Origin: Frateuria_A sp051900415
GTDB lineage: Bacteria > Pseudomonadota > Gammaproteobacteria > Xanthomonadales > Rhodanobacteraceae
DNA length: 64,000 nt
Direction: 5' to 3'
Assembly: GCF_051900415.1 (NCBI RefSeq)
Contig: NZ_JBHZGL010000003.1
Location: forward strand, 248,001-312,000
Shown: positions 1 to 9,194 of the stretch, one piece after another
How the letters are laid out: each line of letters starts with the position of its first letter
How positions within the stretch are numbered: position 1 is the first letter of the stretch
Translations under genes and position numbers: made by a program
Notes under the pieces: generated by a model
Seen by the model: the letters and a program-made list of their open reading frames with translations, nothing else
Databases searched by the model: none
What the model was told of the DNA's origin: nothing

Positions 1-230
1 ATGACGATGCGCGTCATGTTCATCACCATCGCCATCAGCGATTCGTGCGATCGCCCTGTAATCAGCCGGTAACCCTGGATCGTGATCCACAGCGTGACCA
101 TGAGCAGCGCCAGTGCGCTTGCCCAGGTCATGAAGGACGCCATGAGGTCCATTCCGAAGGTGTTGATCTGCTTACTCAGGTAGTCGTACACCAGCCTGAA
201 GTAAACGAAATCGGCGAGGTTTGTTGGCAT
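1..230 (-). CDS. virB6: VirB6/TrbL-family inner-membrane T4SS protein (N-terminal part only)
   Basis: Only the first 76 or so codons are inside the window; the gene continues past the left edge. It starts at an ATG (MPTNLADFVYFRLVYDYL...) preceded by a good AAAGGAA ribosome site. A hydrophobic segment at about residues 30-55 is the first membrane span. VirB6 proteins are polytopic inner-membrane components at the base of the type IV secretion channel. The assignment rests on this start, the hydrophobic pattern, and the position just downstream of virB5, which is where virB6 lies in Xanthomonadales secretion operons. Seen: start, ribosome site, hydrophobic segment. Inferred: full-length VirB6 identity. 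Confidence 0.78.
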   Translation of the reverse strand, partial: MPTNLADFVYFRLVYDYLSKQINTFGMDLMASFMTWASALALLMVTLWITIQGYRLITGRSHESLMAMVMNMTRIV

Positions 231-297
231 TGCGCCTGATTCCTTTCTTGCGCGCTTGGCGGCCTTTCCTTGATGCCCGGGACGCCGCGCGAATGCG

Positions 298-1092
298 TCA
301 GTCGACCGAGAAGGCGGCTTTCAGTGCCGCGGCTTGCACCACGGTTCCGAGCACGTCCCGGCCGTTCAGCGCCTTTTTCGCCAGCATGGATTGTTGCTGG
401 TTGAGCGCCTGGATGATCGCCTCGTCTCCAGCAATGGCTGTCCGCCATTGCTGCATCGCAAAAGCCGTGGTTGCGCTGTAAGTGGCAGCCTGAGTAGTGG
501 CGCCGCTCGTCGTGCCCAGCGTTTTGACTTCGTTGGCGAGCTTGTTCAACTTCTGCAAGGTGCCGCCGTACTGATCGAGCTGGTCGAGCACGGCCACCGT
601 GCGGTTGTACTCGTCGATCTGCAGCATCGTGATGTTCGCGCAGATCTGCTGCTGAGCCACGGTAATGGGCGTCTCCGGACTGATCGCCGATACGACCGAT
701 GTCACCAGGCCTCCTATGATCGAGCCACCCGACGCACTCGGGCAGTTCTGGTCGATAAGCTCAGTGGGATCGTCAATGGGCTCGAGTTTGTTCGAGGAAA
801 AAGATATGTTGGTGCCGAGGCCCTTGATGGTCATGAGCAACTGCTTGAACTGCTCGACCTGCTGGTAATACTGCTCGAGCTGCTTGGCGTACTGCATGCC
901 CTGCCTGGTGTATTCGGCAATGCTCTGTGCCAACTGCGACTTGAAGCCTTCCTCGCTCGCCGCAATGGCAGTGGTGTCGGTGACTAGCACCTGGGCCCGG
1001 GTGGCTTCAACGTTGATGCCGAGCAGCGCTACGACGAGCGCGACCTTGCCCCATGGGTGCGGGCGCAACGGGTGGGGGAACACGTGGTTCAT
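298..1092 (-). CDS. virB5: VirB5-like minor pilus / pilus-tip protein
   Basis: 264 aa. The first 34 or so residues form a signal peptide (basic start, hydrophobic VALVVALLGI, cleavage near ATRAQ), so the mature protein is periplasmic or extracellular. The body is mostly helical, with a Gln-rich coiled-coil-like stretch (about residues 60-90, QYAKQLEQYYQQVEQFKQLL). This is typical of VirB5/TrbJ proteins, which sit at the pilus tip. The ATG at 1092 lies 29 nt after the virB4 stop. A much longer open frame upstream in the same phase is only the shadow of virB4. Sequence conservation in VirB5 is weak, so the call leans on topology, length and operon position between virB4 and virB6. Confidence 0.8.
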   Translation of the reverse strand: MNHVFPHPLRPHPWGKVALVVALLGINVEATRAQVLVTDTTAIAASEEGFKSQLAQSIAEYTRQGMQYAKQLEQYYQQVEQFKQLLMTIKGLGTNISFSSNKLEPIDDPTELIDQNCPSASGGSIIGGLVTSVVSAISPETPITVAQQQICANITMLQIDEYNRTVAVLDQLDQYGGTLQKLNKLANEVKTLGTTSGATTQAATYSATTAFAMQQWRTAIAGDEAIIQALNQQQSMLAKKALNGRDVLGTVVQAAALKAAFSVD

Positions 1093-1121
1093 GGCGGCTT
1101 CCTCTGGCAGATGACGTTGGG

Positions 1122-3602
1122 CTAACCAGCCGTTGCGTGGGACGCGCGGGCGACAGGTGGCGCGATGGCGCGGGTCTTGCCGCTGCCCTTGCGGCTTGCA
1201 TAGAACAGCTCCAGCCATTGCTCCGGGCGCAAGGCATCGACGTGTACGCCTTCGGCGAGGGCGCACTCGCGCAGGATCCGATGCATGATTTCGATGTTGT
1301 CGGTGGACGCGGAGATCACCGCCAAGGCGTCGTCCATGCCGCGCAGGTTGAGCTGGCAGACGGCGCTGGCGTGCCCCTGCTTGACCAGGAAACAGCGGGA
1401 TCGCTCGTCCAGGCTCACCACCACCTGGTATTCCGCTTCGGTCAGCTTCAACCCGTTGACGTAGTCCTCGCGGCTTGCATTGGGGTTGGGCAACAGGATC
1501 ATCGTGGCCGTCTGTTCGACCAAGGCGGCGGCGATGTCGCTGGCCAGCGCATCTTCGGGACTTTGCGTGGCGAAGATTCCCAGGCCGTTCTGCTTGCGGA
1601 TGGTTTTCTGCTTGTTCTTGGCGAATTCCTTGAGGCCGCCCTTGCCGTCGAGGATCTTCCAGAACTCGTCCATCACGTAGATCAGTGGTCGACCGTCGAT
1701 CAGCGCTTCCAGCCGGTGAAGCAGATAATTGATCACCGGTGCCCGTACTTCCGGGTTGTCGATGATGTCGGTGTAGTCGAAGCCGATGATGTTCGCCTTC
1801 TCGAGGTCGATCGTGTCGACCGGGTTGTCGAACACCCAGCCGAGCGAATTGCCGGCGGTCCATTTGCGCATGCGGATGAACAGGCCGTCGTCGCCCAGGT
1901 TCGGCAGGCTCTTCTGGAAGTTCGTCATGTTGCGCAGGCGTTTGGGGGTGTCGAGCATGTTCTCGACCGCTCGGAAGATGTCCTCCTCCTCGCGCGAGCT
2001 GTACACGCTCTTGCCGGCCAGCACCTTGACCAGATCGGCCAGGAACTGGACGTTGGCCTCGGTCCGCTCGCAATGGAACGGGTTGAAGCCGGTGGGCTTG
2101 CCGTTTTCCAGCGCAAGGTAATTGCCGCCGCAGGCGCGCACGAAGATTTCCGCGCCACGATCCTTGTCGAAGAAGAAGATGGTTGGCGCAGGTTCGTATT
2201 TCTGCACCTGGCTCAGCAGGAAGTTGATCAGCGCCGTCTTGCCGGTGCCGGATTTGCCGATGACCATCGTGTTGGCGATGGCCTTCTCGCCCAGCGAGTT
2301 CTCGGCGGGGTGCGTGGCGTGGAAATTGAAGTAATAGGGCTGTCCGTTGCTGCTCTGCAGCGTGGTGACGCAGTCGCCCCATGGATTGTTTTCCCGCTTG
2401 CCCATGGCGAAGTTGTGCAGCGGGCTCAACCCGAGGAAGTTCAGCGAGCTGACGTTGGCAAGGCGTGTGCGGTACTTCCAGTTACCCGGCAGCTGCGCGT
2501 AGAAGGCTGCGGTAACGGCGAGATCTTCCTTCACTGATACGAAGCCGGCGTTGGAAAGCTCAGCGCGGGTCGCGGCGATCTGTTGCGACAGCGCTTCCTG
2601 ACTGGGAGCATAGATGGCGACGGTGAAGTGGTACTCGCCCAACACGAAATTGCCCGAGGCCAGCTGGTCCATGGCCAGATCCAGCTCGGCGATCTGGCTG
2701 AACGCCTTGTCGCCGGAAGACACCATCATGCCCTTGGTGCGGTCCAGCGCCTTGAGCGCATCCTGGCGCCCCATCGGGCTGAAGGAGTGCGTGATCACGT
2801 ACTCGAAACCAAGGTATTTCAGGCCGTTGAGAATCCCCGGATAGGTGCCGTCGGTATATTCCTTGATATTGAGGATGGCGCCGAAGTGGTTGACGCCCTG
2901 GGGCGTGGTGATGACGAAATCGCCAGTCTTGGCGGAGAAACGCTGCTTGCTAACCGGCAGATAGTTGTACACCGGCGCGGGCAGCACGGGCACCGGCTCG
3001 TCCAGCCGGTTGAGCAGGTAGCCGTAGAATTCCAGCGCCTCGGAGAACACCACCCCGTTGGCTGCTTCGTACATGCCCAGGCGGCGCGGGGCGTAATCCT
3101 TCAGCACCGCCTCGACGTTGCCCGCCAACTCGAGGATGGTGCCCACGGCCTGCTGTTGCTCGGCCTCGAGTCGAGTCACGTCGCTGGATTTCTCCGCCAG
3201 CTTCTTCCCGCTGACGACAGGGCGGTAGAGCATGGTGAGGTAAAGCTCGTTCTGCATGAGCTTTTGGCTCGAGAGCGATTCGTAATACGCCTCGGAAAGA
3301 GCCTGGTTGAACGGCTGGGCGAAACGGGCGCAGTCAGCGATGCGGCGCCGGCGGCGCACGTCGTGCACCCAGAAGGCGACATTGACGAAGTCGGGCGCGC
3401 GCAGGGTCTGCAGCATGCGGTTGAAGGTGGTGTGGCGATGTTCCAGCTCCCATTCCTCGCGCCCCACGAATGGCAGGCCACCCAGGCGCCAGACCATCAC
3501 GAAATCGCCGCCGGTGGTTTTCAGCACCGTGGGCGAGACGTGGGTGGACAGCGGTACCAGCTCGCTGATCGGGGTATCGGGCAGAAAGACGGGCTTGGAC
3601 AT
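1122..3602 (-). CDS. virB4: VirB4 T4SS ATPase (CagE/TrbE/VirB family)
   Basis: 826 aa, the usual length for VirB4. It powers pilus assembly and substrate transfer at the cytoplasmic face of the inner membrane. Walker A GKSGTGKT is near residue 448 and Walker B (PLIYVMDEFWKIL) near residue 638. The N-terminal half is the CagE/TrbE/VirB4 domain. The start chosen is MSKPVFLPDT at 3602; the open frame extends further upstream, but that part overlaps virB3 in another phase and shows no family resemblance. The start lies 50 nt after virB3 stops. Identity is secure. Confidence 0.95.
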   Translation of the reverse strand: MSKPVFLPDTPISELVPLSTHVSPTVLKTTGGDFVMVWRLGGLPFVGREEWELEHRHTTFNRMLQTLRAPDFVNVAFWVHDVRRRRRIADCARFAQPFNQALSEAYYESLSSQKLMQNELYLTMLYRPVVSGKKLAEKSSDVTRLEAEQQQAVGTILELAGNVEAVLKDYAPRRLGMYEAANGVVFSEALEFYGYLLNRLDEPVPVLPAPVYNYLPVSKQRFSAKTGDFVITTPQGVNHFGAILNIKEYTDGTYPGILNGLKYLGFEYVITHSFSPMGRQDALKALDRTKGMMVSSGDKAFSQIAELDLAMDQLASGNFVLGEYHFTVAIYAPSQEALSQQIAATRAELSNAGFVSVKEDLAVTAAFYAQLPGNWKYRTRLANVSSLNFLGLSPLHNFAMGKRENNPWGDCVTTLQSSNGQPYYFNFHATHPAENSLGEKAIANTMVIGKSGTGKTALINFLLSQVQKYEPAPTIFFFDKDRGAEIFVRACGGNYLALENGKPTGFNPFHCERTEANVQFLADLVKVLAGKSVYSSREEEDIFRAVENMLDTPKRLRNMTNFQKSLPNLGDDGLFIRMRKWTAGNSLGWVFDNPVDTIDLEKANIIGFDYTDIIDNPEVRAPVINYLLHRLEALIDGRPLIYVMDEFWKILDGKGGLKEFAKNKQKTIRKQNGLGIFATQSPEDALASDIAAALVEQTATMILLPNPNASREDYVNGLKLTEAEYQVVVSLDERSRCFLVKQGHASAVCQLNLRGMDDALAVISASTDNIEIMHRILRECALAEGVHVDALRPEQWLELFYASRKGSGKTRAIAPPVARASHATAG

Positions 3603-3652
3603 GCGCAGGTTCCGGTGGCCGCCCTGGCGGTGAGGCCAGGGCGGCTGTGGCG

Positions 3653-3961
3653 TTACGGGTTGGCTTTGGACTGGCCGCGGTAAATGTTGGGCGTGAATAC
3701 CCACGTGCCGTCGTTCTCCCCGATGTTCCTGACCCGCGTACGGAACTGCAGGCGCAGGCCGAGCAGGCGGAAGATCATCTCGTCGCGCCGGGCCATCTGG
3801 CGCATCACGAAGATCACCGGCGGCATCAGCAGCAGGAAGAAAAGGTTGAAGTACATCGCCAGCAACATGCATCCGCCCGCGCCCATGAAGAACGGCACGT
3901 AGGGCACGCCCATGAACATGGGAGGGCGGGTGCAGCCGCGGAACAATGCATCCTTATGCAT
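3653..3961 (-). CDS. virB3: VirB3-like inner-membrane T4SS protein
   Basis: 102 aa with one long hydrophobic hairpin (about residues 18-53), as expected for VirB3. VirB3 is a small inner-membrane protein that associates with VirB4 and the pilus machinery. Its start overlaps the last 8 nt of virB2 (stop at 3954), which suggests coupled translation. The C-terminal third is soluble and basic (RLLGLRLQFRTRVRN), matching the cytoplasmic tail of the family. The call rests on size, topology and the exact position between virB2 and virB4. Confidence 0.85.
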   Translation of the reverse strand: MHKDALFRGCTRPPMFMGVPYVPFFMGAGGCMLLAMYFNLFFLLLMPPVIFVMRQMARRDEMIFRLLGLRLQFRTRVRNIGENDGTWVFTPNIYRGQSKANP

Positions 3962-4361
3962 AGAAGTTGAGCGCGTGGGTGATCAGGCTCGCGGTGCACG
4001 CCGTGGCACCCGAAGCACTGGTGCTGCCCGCCAGGAACATCTTGGCGATCTGTCCCGCGGCGCCGATCAGGACGGCACCGATCAGCACCGGCGAAATGTC
4101 CGAGATGCGCTTGTGCGCGAAGGCGATCTGGTAACCGGAGAAGACGATCGCGATCGTCACCACGATGATCGAGATCGCGTTGAGGATCTTGTTGACGTTG
4201 CTGGCGAAACCGCAGGTCGTGGCGATCGTGTCGGTGACGTCCTGGCCGAACGCGATGCCGGGCAGCGCGAGCGCCAGGCACGTCGCCAGGGCCATGAACA
4301 CGGCGATGCCGCTACGGATGGGGTGGCGGGCGTTCGGGTTTGCGGACGGGATCTTGGCCAT
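3954..4361 (-). CDS. virB2: VirB2-like major pilin precursor
   Basis: 135 aa. Residues 1-39 are a long signal peptide ending near GIAFGQ. The mature part has two hydrophobic segments (about 58-79 and 89-106) separated by a short basic turn (FAHKRISD), the classic two-helix pilin layout of VirB2/TrbC proteins. The start ATG (MAKIPSANPN) has a strong GAGGAAAA ribosome site. The open frame can be read further upstream but without pilin character. The 121-nt gap before it, down from virB1, holds no other gene. The product should be the subunit of the T4SS pilus or its periplasmic stub. Confidence 0.88.
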   Translation of the reverse strand: MAKIPSANPNARHPIRSGIAVFMALATCLALALPGIAFGQDVTDTIATTCGFASNVNKILNAISIIVVTIAIVFSGYQIAFAHKRISDISPVLIGAVLIGAAGQIAKMFLAGSTSASGATACTASLITHALNFYA

Positions 4362-4482
4362 CTTGGATTTTCCTCGTGGGCGGTTGGAAAGCAGCGGCCA
4401 TCGGGCAATGGACGCTTCATGGATGGCCGCCCGATGGGCAGCCAGATTTGGTGGTGGCACGAATGACGCCAGCCCCCGCCGG

Positions 4483-5292
4483 TCAGAAGACGAACGCAGC
4501 ATCCGCTGTCTCCTGGTCGAGGGTGGTCTGGCCACCGGTGGTGGGGCTGGCCGCGGGAGGATTGCTCCGCGGCGGGTCGCCCGGCCCGCTTACGCGTGGG
4601 ACGAATGCCGAGGCGGCTGGCTCGGCAGGCTCCAGGGGTGCGGGGGTTGGTTGATGCTCGGGCGTCCCTGCGTGGCCGGGCGTGTCCGCTACGGCGGCGA
4701 CCAGCGTGCCCGCAGCCGAGTCGATGGCCACCGAACGGATCAATACGCGATAGGCCGCGCTACCGGAAAGGGCAGGGCGTACCGCCGGTGACCGATGGGC
4801 GGCGGGGTGTTCGGTTGTCTGCGGGCGGACGGTTATCGGCTCGGAGCCGCCAGGCAGGCCGGCGCCGAGCGAGGCGAAGATCCGTTGCACGTAGCCATCG
4901 CGATAGCCGGTGATGAAGTTGCCCGAGTAGTAGCAGCTGAAGGCCTTGCCCCAGTCGTCGCCCGATCGCCCGTAACACTCCGCCAGGATGCGCGCGCCCG
5001 CGGTGAGGTTGGCGCACGCGTCAAAGGCCTGCTCGAAAGTATTCAGCCCGTACCGTGGCAGGTTGCTGCGATTGATCTGGGCAATGCCGAGCGAAAAGTC
5101 ATATCCGTTCGACGCGAGCATGCGCGCCGTAGCGACCGCCTCGCCAAGGTTGCGGGGCTGGCGCTCCAGTCGGGCGCCGACGACGCCGATGGCGAAGCGA
5201 TTTCCGCCCGATTCGGCCAGGACAACGTGTTGCATCACCTCGGCAGGAACCGCCAGGTGGGGACAGGATATCGGGTTGAACGCGGGGACCAT
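4483..5292 (-). CDS. virB1: VirB1-like lytic transglycosylase
   Basis: 269 aa. An SLT-type transglycosylase domain covers about residues 12-150. The catalytic Glu is in VVLAESGGNRFAIG (E27), and the family motif YDFSLGIAQINRSNLPRYG follows. It cuts peptidoglycan so that the secretion channel can cross the wall. The C-terminal 110 residues are Pro/Ala/Thr-rich and probably disordered. The ATG at 5292 has an AGGAATCC ribosome site and is 18 nt after virB11. Oddly, no clear signal peptide precedes the domain, so the route to the periplasm is not evident from sequence. Gene order (between virB11 and virB2) is the one seen in X-type T4SS operons. Confidence 0.92.
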   Translation of the reverse strand: MVPAFNPISCPHLAVPAEVMQHVVLAESGGNRFAIGVVGARLERQPRNLGEAVATARMLASNGYDFSLGIAQINRSNLPRYGLNTFEQAFDACANLTAGARILAECYGRSGDDWGKAFSCYYSGNFITGYRDGYVQRIFASLGAGLPGGSEPITVRPQTTEHPAAHRSPAVRPALSGSAAYRVLIRSVAIDSAAGTLVAAVADTPGHAGTPEHQPTPAPLEPAEPAASAFVPRVSGPGDPPRSNPPAASPTTGGQTTLDQETADAAFVF

Positions 5293-5309
5293 CCTGGATT
5301 CCTCGTCGG

Positions 5310-6359
5310 TCAGCGCGCTTGCTGCAGCGGTTCTTGCAGCGAACGGCGCGCGGGATCGAAGTCGATGCCCGTGATATGCCGCTGGCCCGCGTGCGCCTTG
5401 ATGTGGACGACGACGTCGATCGTCAGCTTGAGCAAGCGCTTGATCGTCTGGAATTCGAGCCCGGCACCCTCGGTCGATGCCTTGACCATCAGTGCCAGCT
5501 GGTCCCAGGTCTGCTCGGTGCTGCCTGCGTGGCAACTGGTGATCGATCCGGGATGGCCCGACGCACAGTTGCGGATGAAGTAGAACGCCTCGTCGCCGCG
5601 CAACTCGGCGAGGATGATGCGGTCGGGCTTCATGCGCAGGCAGGTTTCCATGCAGCTCTTGGCCGTGACGTTGCTGGCGCTCTGGCCGCCCTTGGAATAG
5701 AGCAGATGCACCACGTTGGGCTGGCTTATGAAAAGCTCGCGGGCGTCCTCGATGGTGACCAGGCGCTCTTCGGCCGGGATGTGGTGGACCAGCGATTTCA
5801 TGAAGGTGGTCTTGCCACTGCCGGTCGCGCCGGACACCACGATGTTCTTCTTGCTGCGTACGGCAGCTTTGAAGAACTCGGCGTAGTGGCGCCGGGCGCG
5901 CAGGTCCAGCAGGTGGCGATCCTCTTCGCCCAGGTCGCGCTCGTCCTCCAGGACCTGGTCGAAGAAACCGTCGGCCTGGTACTGGTCCAGTGTCCGGGCG
6001 TGCTTCGAGGGCAGGCGGATGGTGATCGAGACGCTGCCTGCCTCGCAGGCGGGGGGGATGACGAACTGGGCGCGCTGCCCGGTCGGAAAGGTCAGCGAAA
6101 CCACCGGATCGATGTCGGTGATGCGTTGTCCGGTATTGCTTTCGTTCACCACGGCGGTACAAAACTGGCGCGCCCGCTCGAAGGTCAGCGTCGGTACTTC
6201 TACCCGCTGCCAGCCGGAGCGGCTTTCCAGGTAAAGCTCGCCGGGACGGTTGATGCAGATCTCCGTGACCTCGGGCGAGGCCATGAACTCACGCACGCCC
6301 AATACCTCGTATTGGTAGTCGAGGAATTCGTTCGAGACGAGGGCGAGGGTGTCTTCCAT
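5310..6359 (-). CDS. virB11: VirB11 T4SS traffic ATPase
   Basis: 349 aa hexameric secretion ATPase (VirB11/PulE family). Walker A GATGSGKTT lies near residue 174, followed by the Asp and His boxes (LVTIEDARELFI; ASGHPGSITSCHAGS). The N-terminal domain begins MEDTLALVSNEFLDYQYEVL. In T4SSs it works with VirB4 and VirD4 to switch between pilus assembly and substrate transfer on the cytoplasmic side. The start is 14 nt after the virB10 stop. Complete and intact. Confidence 0.95.
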   Translation of the reverse strand: MEDTLALVSNEFLDYQYEVLGVREFMASPEVTEICINRPGELYLESRSGWQRVEVPTLTFERARQFCTAVVNESNTGQRITDIDPVVSLTFPTGQRAQFVIPPACEAGSVSITIRLPSKHARTLDQYQADGFFDQVLEDERDLGEEDRHLLDLRARRHYAEFFKAAVRSKKNIVVSGATGSGKTTFMKSLVHHIPAEERLVTIEDARELFISQPNVVHLLYSKGGQSASNVTAKSCMETCLRMKPDRIILAELRGDEAFYFIRNCASGHPGSITSCHAGSTEQTWDQLALMVKASTEGAGLEFQTIKRLLKLTIDVVVHIKAHAGQRHITGIDFDPARRSLQEPLQQAR

Positions 6360-6373
6360 GGCTGCCTTCGGGC

Positions 6374-7552
6374 TCAGAAGCGGGCGACGACGTCACTGAA
6401 ATCCACGTCGCGGGCGACATAGACGTAGATCACCGTGCCCTGGTTGATGGTTACCGTGGGTGGGCGGTTGGCTGCCTCGCGCACGGCCATGTCGGCCAGG
6501 TTCTGTACGGTGCGGGCCGTGTTGCTCTCGAAGGGTTCCTGTACGACCACGCCACCGGCGGCAATCGACGAAGTCGTGGGACCGTGCTCGGCGGCCTCGT
6601 ACTTGAACGCATCGCTGAGCATGCTTATGAGCAATGCGGCGCTGATGCGATTGCCCCAGTGCGCGTCGTAGTGCCCGGGCAAGCCGGCGCCGCCCAGGTT
6701 GTCGATGCCCGGGCTCGGCTTGCTGCTCATGTCCACGTCGATACCGGTGGGCGTGATGATGCGGTCCCACACCACGGCGACGCGTCGCCCCTTGGGGCCA
6801 CTCGAGTAGGCGCCGAGCACCTTGGAGCCCTTGGGCAGCAGCAACTTGCGCCCGTTGAACGAATACACCGGCTCGGTGACGAGGCAGGAGGTATAGCCCG
6901 GCACGTCCGTCACGATCCGGGTTTCCAGCACACAGCGGATGTAGGTGCCACGCTGCATCAGCGCATCGGCGTGCTCCAGCGGCTTGGCCTGGGTGGAAGT
7001 CGCGCGACTGGACGCCAGCGACCCGCCTATGCCTGGAGACCGTGCACCGGCCGGCGCGGATGAAAGGTTGGCCATGGAACCCGACGTGCCGGCGATGCGG
7101 CGCTCGACCAACGTGGGTTCGCGGGGCGCGTAGGCCAGCGGCGCCTGCGCAGGCTGGACCGTCGGCTGCGGGGGCAGGGGTGGCAAGGCCGGTTGCCTGG
7201 CCAGCGGGATCGGCTCGGGTTCGGGCCGGTGCGCGGGCGGCAGCGCCAACGCCGGCGGCGCATCGGCCACGGTGACCCTTTCTTCCCTCGGTTTGCTCGG
7301 TTCGTGCCGCGAGGTGGCGCTGCTGATCATCCAGTACGAGACGAACAGCAACAGCGCGACGGCAGTACCGAGCATCATCAGCGCGCGCCGGTTCACCCGC
7401 CGCAGCTCGTTCGACTTCAGTTGCGGTGCGCCGGAGTCCAGGTCCGGCGCGGCGGATTGCTCGTAGTGCATCGAGTACGGGTTGTGGGCAAACGCTTCGC
7501 CATGACCGGCGTCCGTGCCATCGGCGGCCTGGTAGGGGGTATGCGTGCTCAC
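6374..7552 (-). CDS. virB10: VirB10 T4SS core-complex protein (TrbI family)
   Basis: 392 aa. A short cytoplasmic N-terminus is followed by one membrane span (about residues 57-78), then a Pro-rich periplasmic linker (about 85-150), then the C-terminal TrbI/VirB10 beta-barrel domain with SKVLGAYSS and TVTINQGTVIYVYVARDV. VirB10 spans both membranes and forms the outer-membrane pore with VirB7 and VirB9. The start overlaps the virB9 stop by 4 nt, so translation is probably coupled. Length and domain order are normal for the family. Confidence 0.95.
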   Translation of the reverse strand: MSTHTPYQAADGTDAGHGEAFAHNPYSMHYEQSAAPDLDSGAPQLKSNELRRVNRRALMMLGTAVALLLFVSYWMISSATSRHEPSKPREERVTVADAPPALALPPAHRPEPEPIPLARQPALPPLPPQPTVQPAQAPLAYAPREPTLVERRIAGTSGSMANLSSAPAGARSPGIGGSLASSRATSTQAKPLEHADALMQRGTYIRCVLETRIVTDVPGYTSCLVTEPVYSFNGRKLLLPKGSKVLGAYSSGPKGRRVAVVWDRIITPTGIDVDMSSKPSPGIDNLGGAGLPGHYDAHWGNRISAALLISMLSDAFKYEAAEHGPTTSSIAAGGVVVQEPFESNTARTVQNLADMAVREAANRPPTVTINQGTVIYVYVARDVDFSDVVARF

Positions 7553-8316
7553 TTGGCGGCGTTCCTTCGCAGGCCGATGACGTCGTCCCCGTGGCGGATG
7601 ACGAGGTAGGGGTAGGTTCCGTGGACGACGATGGTGTTGCCCTCGACGGTCGTGTTGACGAGGGAATCCTCGCCGTGCTCCGTTTCGCGCATGAAAACGG
7701 CAGGGAAGTTGCCAGTGGGAAAACGCTTGAGGTCGCTCAAGCGGATGTAGGTGAAATGGCCATCGTCGTAGACGTGCGCCGGCACCAGCCAGGGCGCGCT
7801 CTTGCTGCGCGTGGCGTAGTCGTAGTCGAAGTTGTAGCTGCGTCCGGGGACCAGTCGCGTATCCAGCGGAGGTGCTTCGGCGGCTTTCTTCTTCTCCGTC
7901 GAAAAGCTGGTGTCGGCCGGATAGGCGAACGTGATCTTGTACTGCACTCCTTCGCGCTTGGCCTGGTCCAGCGCCTTCCAGTCGGTCGCGACCACTTTCA
8001 GCTCGAAGATGTACGAGTGTGTGGCCGTGCGCACCATCATGTTGGTGTCGACGTCCACGTTCTTGGGCTTGAGATAGAACACGTTGTCGCGGCGGGTAAG
8101 TTCCCAGCCGTTGCTGAAGCCGGTGCTGTAATCGAGGATCTGCTCATTGGGGCTGAGCTCGATCTGCGTGGTGATGCCCAGGCCCGTGCGCACCGGGTAG
8201 ATGCGATCCGGCTGGTACTCGTACTGCTGCACGACCTGGGCGTGGGCCCGGGTGGGCGCGCCGATGGCGAGCGCGCAAACCAGCGGTGCCGCGAACATGA
8301 GGCGGCACCGGTTCAT
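7549..8316 (-). CDS. virB9: VirB9 T4SS core-complex protein
   Basis: 255 aa. A Sec signal peptide (cleavage near THAHAQ-type site TRAHAQ, about residue 27) leads into a VirB9/CagX domain: the N-terminal module (RIYPVRTGLGITTQIELSP...) and the C-terminal module (YVDDG-like HVYDDGHFTYIRLSD) that binds VirB7. It forms the outer-membrane core ring with VirB7 and VirB10. It overlaps virB10 and virB8 by 4 nt each, so B8-B9-B10 are translationally chained. Intact. Confidence 0.94.
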   Translation of the reverse strand: MNRCRLMFAAPLVCALAIGAPTRAHAQVVQQYEYQPDRIYPVRTGLGITTQIELSPNEQILDYSTGFSNGWELTRRDNVFYLKPKNVDVDTNMMVRTATHSYIFELKVVATDWKALDQAKREGVQYKITFAYPADTSFSTEKKKAAEAPPLDTRLVPGRSYNFDYDYATRSKSAPWLVPAHVYDDGHFTYIRLSDLKRFPTGNFPAVFMRETEHGEDSLVNTTVEGNTIVVHGTYPYLVIRHGDDVIGLRRNAAK

Positions 8317-9194
8317 CGCGTCACTCCGGTCGCCGGCACATCGGGTGTCCCATCGAGCCGTGGCGATGAATCCTGGCCCTGGGTGGGCGGTGACCCGGCC
8401 GGGGAGTTCGTCGGGGCGGGACGGGTCACGACCTGCGCATTGGCGGCGCTGGGGACCTCGACAGGCGCGGGCGTGGCGTAATCGTTATCCACGCGGTAGC
8501 TGGTGACCCAGAACCCCAGCGGGTTCTCGATGCGGTTGCGGTCGTCCATTTCCAGGTTCGCCTTGTAGGTGAATTCCATCGTGGCGATCTTGCTGTCCAG
8601 CGGCTGGGTGGCGCCGCTTTGCTTGTCGTAAAGGCTGCGCTGGAAGCGGACGGTGGCGCCGGTCGGCGTGCGGCCCGTGCCGCCGCCGATCAACACGATG
8701 CTCAGCAGCTTTACGCGGATGGCCTTGTCCTTGCCGTAGGTTTTGTAGGGACCGTCAGGATTCATCGGCGAATACAGCCGCGTGTAATCCGCCTTCACAC
8801 CGGGGGAGGCCATGGTCTGTACGGTGGTCCAATCGCCGAGGCTGAGCAGGGCCAGGTCGTAGGATTCGCGGGCCATCACGAAATGGGCGACGTTGCTGCG
8901 GTTGATCGCCTCGCTGGTGCTTATCCGCCGATGAGTGAGGTCCTCGGTCAGCCGTGCCACGGTGCTGGTGCCGGTGTAGGCATCGGCCATCACCAGGTAG
9001 GGCACTTTCTGTTTGAGCGGCAGCATGTAGAAATAGCCGCCGGCAAGGATCAGCGACATGCCGAGGGCGCAAAACGCCACCCACCACGCGCGGCGCTCGC
9101 TGCGGCGGGCGACGTCCGCGATCGATAGTTCGTAGTTGACCGCCTTGGCGACGGCTTCTTCGACCTTGCGTGATCCGGTCTTCCTGGCAAGCAT
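8313..9194 (-). CDS. virB8: VirB8 T4SS inner-membrane assembly protein
   Basis: 293 aa bitopic protein. A cytoplasmic N-terminus carries an NYELSIADVARRSERRAWW motif, then one membrane span (about residues 37-57), then the periplasmic NTF2-like VirB8 domain (PYLVMADAYTGTSTVARL... up to about residue 235). A Pro/Ser/Thr-rich tail follows. It nucleates assembly of the secretion complex. It starts one nucleotide into the virB7 stop and overlaps virB9 by 4 nt. Confidence 0.93.
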   Translation of the reverse strand: MLARKTGSRKVEEAVAKAVNYELSIADVARRSERRAWWVAFCALGMSLILAGGYFYMLPLKQKVPYLVMADAYTGTSTVARLTEDLTHRRISTSEAINRSNVAHFVMARESYDLALLSLGDWTTVQTMASPGVKADYTRLYSPMNPDGPYKTYGKDKAIRVKLLSIVLIGGGTGRTPTGATVRFQRSLYDKQSGATQPLDSKIATMEFTYKANLEMDDRNRIENPLGFWVTSYRVDNDYATPAPVEVPSAANAQVVTRPAPTNSPAGSPPTQGQDSSPRLDGTPDVPATGVTR

